From Conidiobolus incongruus B7586 (taxonomy: Eukaryota > Entomophthoromycota > Entomophthoromycetes > Entomophthorales > Conidiobolaceae): DNA of 10,880 bases. A program made the position numbers and the translations under genes. The stretch covers positions 1 through 10,880 of the forward strand of contig JNEM01006545.1 in the NCBI GenBank assembly GCA_000697335.1, given 5' to 3'. Below, one piece after another: positions 1 through 7,473 of the stretch (position 1 is its first letter; each line of letters begins with the position of its first letter). The notes under the pieces were generated by a model. The model saw only the letters and a program-made list of their open reading frames with translations, ran no database searches and had not been told where the DNA came from.

Positions 1-959
1 TTAAATTATTAATATAAATATTAAAAATATGAATTTAATAATTTATTTTTAAAAGCTATTTTATTTAAATAAATTTAATTAAATAGAATATAATTATTAA
101 AATAATTAAAAATAATTTTCCAAATAAATAAATTTTACCTTGATATTTATATTTTTATTTCACCCCCCAAAAATAAAAATTATTAATATATTTTATAACA
201 ATATTCTTAAAACTTATTAAGACCTTAGAATTTAACTTAATATAAGATTTCTATACTTAAGACCATTATCTATTATTTTATAATATGAAGGAAAATATTA
301 TATTATAATTATTACAAGGAAAATTAATATTTAATAAATTATCTAATTTATTTAAAAAATAAATTAATATGGAAAGATTTTAAAAACATAAAAATTACAA
401 AAGGATTCAAAAGATACTAAAAAGCAATAAATAAGATTTAATTTATTTTGATAAATAAATTAATCTGAGGGAAGTATTAAAAATAAATTTAATAATCAAA
501 ATCAAATCCAACTGAGTATATTATTAGAGTTTAAATTAAAATTTAATTATAAACTAACCCTAGTCTCATAATGTTTTAGCATTTATTATATATATACCAT
601 ATATTATTATAAACAGGAGAGAAACTAAAAACAGAAAAATCAAAGAATAAACCAAATTATTTGTCCTTGAAATTACTTATTTACACAGTATTTTTAAAGA
701 ATACATTATGTTAACTGAAACAAATTTTTGAAAAATTAGTTTCAATAAAAGTAGCAATATAATTTCATATTTGAGAAGCATCTTGAAAAGTAAAATTGAA
801 TATATTTTTGATTTTGTAGTTAATCGACTGAATTTTGGGTTTAGTGTTCTGAAATAGGTTATGAATAAGTTTTCCAAAGTTTGTGGTAGTTCCTATATAT
901 TTTTCATTTTAGTAACCATCAGTAACGGTGATTGAATTTGAATTTAATTTTTAAATTTT
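1..959. other. AT-rich spacer, no gene seen
   Basis: This stretch is almost entirely A and T, with stop codons dense in all frames. The only longer open frame, on the minus strand near 677–877, encodes a low-complexity Leu/Ile/Lys-rich string of 66 residues with no motif I recognise. A run of six C at about 162–168 is the only base-composition oddity. I see no RNA gene or clear promoter. Confidence 0.6.
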
Positions 960-1690
960 CAATTTTAATTAAAATTTATAAATGCATTGACATTATTTGA
1001 TAACGATTAGTATGACAAATTTGATAAAGATCTGAACTGGATCATTGCTGCTGAATATTCAAATATTCAAAGTGCGATTGACACAGAAACTATAGAGATG
1101 TAGTTTTAGTATATTTTTATGTAAATTATATAAAAAAATACTGTATATTGTAGTTCAGCAATTCAATATCTATGGTATTAAGAGATAAATCCTCCTAGCT
1201 TGATAATTACAAAAATTCTAATTTTTCCAAATATAATCAACACGACAAATTATACAGAGAATTAATCCAATAAAAATTAGCTTTAACAATGTTTATATGA
1301 TTTTAAAAAATCTTGCTTATACATTGGGAATTATGTAGATGTTTCACTTTGAAAAGATAAATAGATCTAACTATTCTATTGAATCATTTATTTATTAATT
1401 GAATATTGATCATATTAATTATAAGAGATAGTGTTGCATTTTAAAATTAACCATTTATCTTGATTTGATAGTCAAACCAATATTATTTCCAATCTAAGTT
1501 GGATTTGTCAGTCTATAATTAAAGGATACTCTTTGTTAGATATATCATTCACTGAATTAACTATTTAAACTTAGAAGTGATATAGATAGAGAAAGAAGTT
1601 TTTCTGGATATTCTGCTATAATGTCACAACAATAAGTTTAAAGCTTTATAGTCCCAATAGGTTAAAGAGCAGGATTAATAAATAATTTAC
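960..1690 (+). pseudogene. possible decayed protein gene, unidentified
   Basis: Several short plus-strand stretches read like real protein, with mixed hydrophobic and charged residues unlike the surrounding AT-rich noise. One near 984–1101 ends in the words DLNWIIAAEYSNIQ and SAIDTETIEM. Just after it, 1100–1153 could be a GT–AG intron of about 54 bp (gtagtt to ttgtag), followed by a frame with NQHDKLYRELIQ. Later patches are NLSWICQSIIKGYSLL (about 1490–1555) and SDIDRERSFSGYSAI (about 1577–1620). Stops and frame changes separate all of them, so no continuous coding sequence exists. I do not recognise the family. It could be a decayed host gene, or chance open stretches in a slightly less AT-rich region. 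Confidence 0.3.
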
Positions 1691-1776
1691 TAAATTGTAT
1701 TTGAAGTACTTTTCTAACAACAATTTTTATTTACAAAACATATTATAAAACACAAAAATAGTCTAGGAAACATTAA

Positions 1777-1782
1777 TTTATT
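1777..1782 (-). terminator. candidate poly(A) signal for the chorismate-lyase-fold gene
   Basis: An AATAAA hexamer on the minus strand lies about 27 bases beyond the stop codon at 1809–1811. The spacing suits a polyadenylation signal, but such hexamers are common by chance in DNA this rich in A and T. Confidence 0.3.
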
Positions 1783-1808
1783 TGAATATAAATAATAAAT
1801 AATTTATA

Positions 1809-2518
1809 TTAAAATTTTAGATTTAGGAAATCAGGATGAAAACTTTCGGTAATTAGACATTTAAACCCTGGTATGGATAGGGTATATTGTCTAATTAGTT
1901 GACCTGTTTTGATTTTACGTTTTATCCATAATAATTGAAATTCGGGTAATATACTCAGATATCGGAATACTTGACCAATTCCGACTTGTCCCGATTCGAT
2001 CAGTTCGATAATATTTGGATCTGTAACTGTGATGATACTGATAGCGTTGCAGATTATCTAGATAACAGGATCAGTATACGTTGAATCAATATTCAATAAA
2101 GTATTACTTCATTCTGACAGCATAAATTCACTTCGCGATCGTATATTTTATTGGATTGGGATGAATTCGATTTTTCAATATTTTTGACAAATTCAATATA
2201 TATTTTTTGGTTATAAAATGCACTAAAAAATTGATCAATAAGATCTCAATGATGAATACAGTATATAATATACCTTAAAAGCCTCTGTAAGTTACCGTTA
2301 GCAGATAAAAATATCCTCTCAATGGGAGAAAACTTGCCCTCTAGAATTGTAGTGGTATCACTTTGAGACATAATATCACCAAAGTGACTGGGGACATATC
2401 TGTATTCCTCTTCCTGTAACCCCTTTGCAGTTACAATCATAGTGATTTCTTCATTATTTTCCAACTGATCAGACGTAACCTTGTCAAAGGGAATCTCACT
2501 TGATTTATACTCAACCAT
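1809..2518 (-). CDS. chorismate-lyase-fold (UbiC/Rv2949c-like) protein, three exons
   Basis: The gene encodes a predicted 202-residue soluble protein. Exons are 2518–2274, 2222–2108 and 2057–1809, joined by GT–AG introns of 51 and 50 bp; splicing keeps one frame throughout. The ATG at 2518 is the first in frame, has A at −3 and G at +4, and follows an in-frame TAA. Features match the chorismate pyruvate-lyase fold: FSPIERIFLSANGNLQRLLS (residues 63–82) resembles the start of the Rv2949c/DUF98 family; YDREVNL (109–115) carries an Arg placed like the substrate-binding Arg of UbiC; VGIGQVFRY (145–153) matches the Gly-rich loop; and YTL–PG–CLITESFHP (178–195) matches the UbiC end, whose Glu is an active-site residue. 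Known family members release pyruvate from chorismate to give 4-hydroxybenzoate (UbiC, Rv2949c). Whether this one does so is inference; it could be a non-catalytic relative. There is no signal peptide or membrane segment. Confidence 0.72.
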
Positions 2519-3260
2519 TCTAGATCCACTCAATTTATATTATTTATGATATTAATCAATAGTATTGGATAATCGAGCGTGATTTAAAATAGAAATACAA
2601 AGTAAATTGGATGATTTGAATGTTTGTATTACTTGAAGCAAAGAGTGCAAAGATCGATTATAAAAATAACCCACTTTTTAGAATTTTATGGGAATATATT
2701 GTATAATTAATTGATTTGACAAATTACCGGCTATTCAATATGAGTATTTAAATTAGCACAATTCAAGTATAACTGAAAATAAGAGATGATTATGAGCGAT
2801 TAATTATTAAATAGGATTATAGATGAATATACAAAAGTGGAAAATTGGTAATTTATATTAGTATACTGTAGTTTTTATTATTTATTCAAATTTTATTAAT
2901 TACTCGAATAGTTTGAAATTGAATAGTTAAAGATAATAGAAGGATATCAAATTTTGGAATGAAATGTTATAAATATATTCATAGTAAATATTATTTCATT
3001 TTAATAAATTTTTAATTGCAATATTTATAGATATAAAATTCCAATTTCACTAATTTTAAAAATTTTTTCTGAATTAAAATTTGAAAATTCATTGGGAATT
3101 TATTTATAATAAATAAATCAAAATAGTTTTATTATTAAGATTGATAAGGATTTGATTGATATTTGTTAATTATACACTTCTAATTGTATAAACATTATAA
3201 TATAAACTATAACTAGCATTTTTTATTCTAAAATTTTTGCAAAATCTTAAATTATTTTCA
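2519..3260. other. AT-rich spacer, no gene seen
   Basis: This is the upstream side of the minus-strand chorismate-lyase-fold gene, so its promoter should lie near 2519–2700, but I see no convincing TATA box or other element. All frames are closed by frequent stops. Nothing else is supported. Confidence 0.55.
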
Positions 3261-3263
3261 GAA

Positions 3264-3521
3264 CTGCCACAGCTCTCAGTGACATTACCACTGAAATCAT
3301 GATCTACTGAGAGTTGTCACCAATCAATAACCCGCACAACTAGAACTGTGCTATATATTGGTAGCTAGATTACTAATGAACAGAAATATGTTAAGAACAA
3401 ATATAAGGTTTATTGTAGATATTGCACACAACAACAAGCCAAAGCATAGTTGTTGTACCAAAGATGGTATTTATACAATAATACCAGTATTGAGATAGAG
3501 TCATATGCATGCAATATGACT
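3264..3521. other. GC-elevated island with five consecutive hairpins
   Basis: Composition changes abruptly here: 3261–3350 is 40 of 90 bases G or C, against far less on either side. Five inverted repeats follow one another. (1) 3269–3280 pairs with 3306–3317, 12 pairs with one G–T, loop 25. (2) 3319–3324 pairs with 3357–3362, enclosing 3334–3338 with 3347–3351. (3) 3428–3435 pairs with 3449–3456, 8 perfect pairs. (4) 3465–3471 pairs with 3480–3486, 7 perfect pairs. (5) 3499–3506 pairs with 3514–3521, 8 perfect pairs around a GCATGCA loop. No reading frame is open. It sits 60 bases before a damaged tRNA-Arg. It could be a structured non-coding RNA gene, or the remnant of a mobile element inserted beside a tRNA gene; I do not recognise the family and see no matching end repeats. 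Confidence 0.5.
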
Positions 3522-3583
3522 TTATTGGTAGAATATTATGAGACTTAGGAGGAATGGAGTCAGGTCTGTCAAAAGAAGATTAG

Positions 3584-3656
3584 ATCCTTATGATTCAATG
3601 TATAAAGCATTGGACTTCTAATTGAGGGATTCTGGGTTCGATCCCCGGTAGGGGTG
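3584..3656 (+). pseudogene. tRNA-Arg(TCT)-like sequence, probably a tRNA pseudogene or tRNA-derived SINE head
   Basis: The length is 73 bases. The acceptor arms (3584–3590 and 3649–3655) pair over seven positions with two G–T wobbles. The T arm is perfect in form: CTGGG, loop TTCGATC, CCCGG, giving an exact Pol III box B. The anticodon loop CTTCTAA (3615–3621) reads TCT, for arginine AGA. The anticodon stem, however, has a G–G clash (3612/3624) plus wobbles, the D stem (3593–3596 with 3605–3608) keeps only two of four pairs, and the invariant GG of the D loop is missing, which also weakens box A. A T5 tract, a possible Pol III terminator, comes at 3689–3693. Recognition as tRNA-Arg-derived is secure; a working tRNA is unlikely. 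A SINE with a tRNA-like head is the alternative. Confidence 0.7.
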
Positions 3657-4957
3657 GTAGATGGCTAATATTCTGTATCTCAAAATCTTTTTGGAATAAA
3701 AATGTGGATTTGAAATATAATGATCGAATAATTACTCGTATAGTTTGGTTTTATAATACTTGACACATTGTTGAAACATTATCTTAAAATTTATTAATTT
3801 GAATAATTTAAATTGATCTGTATATATTTTAAATTATGATACTATGTATACCAATTTTTATATTTAAATTTTTAAATAAAATGATATTTTATGCAATACA
3901 TTTAGAAATATTATATATATATTGCAAATTAATCAATTGCTCATTAGTAATTATAATGAATCAACTAAAATTATAATTCATTTGGTATTATTAATCTACA
4001 GATTGATTGTGATAATTTTGATTGATTTATCTTCTTGCCTAGAATGTTGTTATATTAAATCAATTTTTCAATACTGTAGTAATTTGAAACAATGAAGTTA
4101 AATAATAGGTACTATTGGAAAGAAACACTTTATAGTTAGATGGTTATCAATGGGGAATAATAACCAAATACCATATACCATATAAAGATTATTTTTTTTG
4201 ATTAATTAATGAATTTTAAGAGTGGCTTATACTCAATCACATATATGAAAATATTAATCACCTAAAGCAAATTGCTAAATGTTAGGAATGATAAGGTTGA
4301 ATTTATTAGAACAATTAATAAGGATAACAATCCTACTAATTTTAACTATTAAATAATATTAAACAAAAAAAAGATATTTTATTTTTCTAATGGTGAAATC
4401 ATTAAAATATTTCATTAACTAAAATATTATTTAAACGATAGATATTATTGAAAACCTTTTGTCATGAGTACCTGTTTTATTGAATCTCAATTATTTAAGA
4501 TTTTTCAGTTTTTGACGATATCAAAGCAAATTATATATATTTTTTATATTATTTTTAAAAATATCAAATTAATAATATTAGTGCCACTGTTATTTATATA
4601 AGAATTTTAATTGGATTTGATGAATTAATAAATTTTAGATGAGGACAATTTCTACAAATAATATTTTGTAATCAGATTAAAAAAGATCCGAATTAATGTG
4701 AAAAAGGGGCGAATATGTATAAAATGAATTCAATGTCTACCTTCACACAAAGAAATATAATATGAAAACGACTCTTTTACGGATGTAGACTTAGTGAGAT
4801 TTGCCATTTCCAAAATCATAGAGGTCTAAAATAAAATCTTTTTCATAATTTCCACAATGAAGAAATCGGATTGGATTTTGCCTTATTCAAATCTCATTCT
4901 AAAAACACTACGTTTTATTTTAAAATCTCAGTAATTTGATATAAATATTTTCAATAT
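3657..4957. other. AT-rich spacer upstream of the 7TM gene
   Basis: No gene is supported across about 1.3 kb. A 7-bp hairpin lies near 4140–4170 (tggttat with ataacca). From about 4690 to 4930 the base mix is less extreme and there are short ORFs, for example MYKMNSMST… starting near 4716 and a 25-codon ORF at 4857–4934. These may be leader ORFs of the downstream gene or chance. A TATA-like tataaaa occurs at 4718–4724, some 280 bases before the coding start. Confidence 0.45.
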
Positions 4958-5008
4958 ATGAAAGAAAATATCTTTATTGATGAATTGTGTATTTATCGCA
5001 AACAATGA
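4958..5008 (+). promoter_or_regulatory. upstream ORF whose stop overlaps the 7TM gene's start
   Basis: A 16-codon ORF starts at the ATG at 4958 and ends with TGA at 5006–5008, so its stop shares the bases ATGA with the main start at 5005. A second upstream ATG at 4980 opens a longer frame that runs into the coding region. If the transcript begins before 4958, these would reduce initiation at 5005 or couple it to reinitiation. No transcript start can be seen, so regulation is inference. Confidence 0.3.
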
Positions 5009-5763
5009 ATTTATTACCATTTGTCCAGTGTGTTATGCTATCCCTAATAGCGTTTATTGTAGTTGACGAAATTTTGATGTTTATGATGTTGGGAATGATC
5101 ATTGAGGATATTTGGAGTTGGCTGCTGCATTGGCTATGCTTATTCGGAGCTGCCGGCGAAATTATCTCGTTTTTAATCCCTCAAATGTCGCCAGTGCGCG
5201 AAGAAGATCTTTGGAAGTATTACCTGGTAGCTTGTATCATTTGGATGATTTATATTAATAGTTTTATTTTGATGTTAATAAGACAGACTTCTGTATTTTC
5301 TAGTAAAAAAAGTATGATTAGGATCGTATCTAGTTATAATGGAATGGTACTACTCGGTCAAATATTCTTTTCAGTTTATTTTGTTTGGGATGCTTTTTTA
5401 AATGTTGAGACTCACCAATTTCACGTTAAATTATCAGAACAATTAATTGCCACCTATAGTATAATATTCGAATTATCTATCAATTTTTATGTAATCTACA
5501 AAATCCATCAAAAAATTCAACAAGTTGAAGGTAATAGATTGAAAGGCAAGAAAAATCTAATTAAATTACTAGTTACACTAGCATTTTTCAGTACATTAGA
5601 TATCTTTTTGTTGGTTATAGAATTCTATGGACTTGTAGAATATTGCTATATCATTAAACCCTACATATTTGCCTTCAAATCTAGAGTTGAATACTTATGT
5701 CTTGGGGCTATTCGAAAGCATTTTATGGATGAGAATAGAGAAATTACAAGATTTCAAATTTGA
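5005..5763 (+). CDS. seven-segment membrane protein, GPCR-like topology
   Basis: The gene is a single exon encoding 252 residues. I start it at the ATG at 5005 (A at −3) because the frame further upstream has no ATG. Hydrophobic segments lie at about residues 4–32, 38–58, 71–93, 109–132, 147–167, 184–207 and, more weakly, 211–234. Basic residues cluster between segments 3 and 4 (RQTSVFSSKKSMIR) and 5 and 6 (KIHQKIQQVEGNRLKGKK), and the tail is polar. The positive-inside rule therefore predicts N-out, C-in, the topology of G-protein-coupled receptors. Segment 3 ends in LMLIRQT, with no E/DRY motif, and segment 7 lacks NPxxY, so it is not a classical rhodopsin-type receptor. Early-diverging fungi are known to carry expanded, divergent 7TM receptor families; assigning this protein to one of them is inference. 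A truncated transporter or other polytopic protein is possible. No ligand can be named. Confidence 0.7.
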   Translation: MNLLPFVQCVMLSLIAFIVVDEILMFMMLGMIIEDIWSWLLHWLCLFGAAGEIISFLIPQMSPVREEDLWKYYLVACIIWMIYINSFILMLIRQTSVFSSKKSMIRIVSSYNGMVLLGQIFFSVYFVWDAFLNVETHQFHVKLSEQLIATYSIIFELSINFYVIYKIHQKIQQVEGNRLKGKKNLIKLLVTLAFFSTLDIFLLVIEFYGLVEYCYIIKPYIFAFKSRVEYLCLGAIRKHFMDENREITRFQI

Positions 5764-6043
5764 TTATAGTTACTATTACTATGATTAATAAATTTAAAAA
5801 ATAAACCTTTTTTCTATATTTTTCAATTTATCAAATCTGAAACCCAATATTGAATATTAAATCTATTTAAATGGTTCAAATAATGATAAATAGCGAAAAC
5901 GAACCTAAATTTAAAGGAACTAATCAAACCAATTAAAATTCACCAAATATAAACAATTATATCAACTAAAATTAAATTTTAATAGAATGAGACTTTTGTT
6001 TTTTATTTATAAAAAATTGAATATATAAATAATCATAATAAAA
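5764..6043. other. intergenic spacer with candidate poly(A) signals
   Basis: Two overlapping-distance AATAAA hexamers, at 5787–5792 and 5800–5805, lie 24 and 37 bases after the 7TM stop codon and could direct 3' end formation. The rest must hold the promoter of the EH-domain gene, but it is plain AT-rich sequence without a recognisable element. Confidence 0.35.
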
Positions 6044-7343
6044 ATGGAAACTGAAGAATTTAAAAGTATCAAAGATATTAAAAAATTATTCGAAAATAAT
6101 CCTAATAACAATCATACTAATGGTAATAGTAATAATAATGAAGAGAATCAATTAAGTGTTAAGGATCTTAAAAGTCGATTTGAATCCAAATCACCTACTA
6201 TAGCCACTACAACTGTTAATAATACTAATACTAATACTGCTAAACCAAATTCACCACCTCCAATACCTTCTAAGCCCAAAACCAAGTCGAAACCGCCCCC
6301 GATACCAACTAACAAGCCAGATTTGACATCTTTAAAATCGAAATTGAAATCTCCACAACCTTCAATAAGAAAGAGTAGTAACAGTCCAATCAATGAAGAA
6401 AAATCATTGAAGGCAGACATAGAAAAGAATAACTCTTCACAACTTTCAATGAAGAAGTGTAACAGTCCTGTAAATGACGAAACATTACACAAATCAGAAT
6501 ACGAGGCACCAACCAAAGCAGTGATCAATAACAATCCAAACTTAAAACAATCTTTAAGTCCTAAACCCATTCAGAGGTCAGTTACTTTGAACGAGACTAA
6601 AAGACAGATTCAATCACCTCTACACGAGGTAAAACCCATTTTCTAAATTCAAAAAATTCAAGGTATTTATTTTTTGTTAGAAATTAAAAATAAATGACGA
6701 ACCTCCAAGACTACCAGAACGCAGGAATGATTCTATGACGGTAGAAGAGCCGGAGCAATTGGATCACTTGTTCACAGATTTGAAAGGTAAAACTTAATGA
6801 CAAATGACCCTGAATTTAAAAACTTAACCATTGTTGAAGATCCCTTTTCCAGAAGTTCATCTAGCTCTAATTCTCATCATGATCCTCCAAGGTTGCCGCC
6901 CAGAAGATCGACTTTGCCAGCGCAACCTACTATACTTACACCTTTGCAATCACCTCAGCCCAAATTAATAGATATATGGTACGATAAAATTCCTACGAAT
7001 AATAAGATGAGATATCAAAAACTATTTCAAGAGTTGGATACCGAATTAGAAGGATTTATTTGGGGTAAAATATATAAATTTTATATGATATGATATAGTA
7101 TATTCAATGATTTTTAGGTCCCGAAGCACGTAATATAATGATAAGAAGTCGATTAGATTGTGATACATTGGGCAATATTTGGTAAGTATTATTGATTGCA
7201 TTTATTAAATATAATATTAATTTGACTGTAGGGATTTGGTAGATATGAACAAAGATGGACAATTGGATCAAAAAGAATTTTGTATTATGCTATATTTAAT
7301 CGATCGTCGATTGCAAGGTTATGAAATTCCTCAAAATTTATAA
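6044..7343 (+). CDS. IRS4/TAX4-like protein with C-terminal EH domain, five exons
   Basis: Exons are 6044–6628, 6681–6786, 6840–7064, 7118–7181 and 7232–7343, joined by GT–AG introns of 52, 53, 53 and 50 bp. The spliced frame is continuous: 363 residues. Residues 1–270 are low-complexity (Asn, Ser, Pro, Lys) and look disordered. They hold two copies of a SxKDxKxxFE motif (8–17, 38–47), two PPPIP motifs (near 71 and 85) and two PxLPxR motifs (PRLPER and PRLPPR), typical SH3 ligands. Residues about 284–360 form an EH domain with a complete EF-hand loop, D331-x-N333-x-D335-G-x-L-D339-x-x-E342, and end in LIDRRLQGYEIPQNL, matching the LIDQRLKG…P tail of fungal Irs4/Tax4. In yeast, Irs4/Tax4 promote phosphatidylinositol 4,5-bisphosphate turnover through Inp51 and bind NPF-containing partners. 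The same role here is inferred. The ATG has A at −3 and G at +4. Confidence 0.88.
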
Positions 7344-7473
7344 TTTATTTATTTAATAATAAAATTTATTTAATTTGGATGATTTTATTAAATTATATGA
7401 TGAGGATTAAATATCTATAATTGGAAAATCTAATCTTTTAAATTATTTTTCTTTAGAAGTAATATTATGATTA
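7344..7473. terminator. convergent 3' spacer with candidate poly(A) signal
   Basis: The EH-domain gene and the PUS7 pseudogene end toward each other here. An AATAAA at 7358–7363, 15 bases after the EH gene's stop, is a plausible polyadenylation signal. The remainder is AT-rich with no other feature. Confidence 0.35.

Noticed and set aside
677-877. 66-residue open frame on the minus strand
   Set aside because: It is low-complexity, Leu/Ile/Lys-rich, has no domain or splice context, and such frames are expected by chance in AT-rich DNA.
1640-1690. PI3K-related kinase motif (IVPIG-x-RAGLI resembling a stretch of SMG1/TOR kinases)
   Set aside because: Only about ten residues match, a stop falls inside, and neither flank resembles a kinase.
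3260-3530. solo LTR or other retroelement remnant next to the tRNA
   Set aside because: The position beside a tRNA fits integration habits of some LTR elements, but I cannot define matching ends, a target-site duplication or any coding part. I leave it only as an alternative for the hairpin island.
6148-6570. 140-residue open frame on the minus strand
   Set aside because: It lies wholly inside exon 1 of the IRS4-like gene on the opposite strand. Its Gly/Leu/Val runs are the complement of the Pro/Asn/Ser-rich coding sequence.
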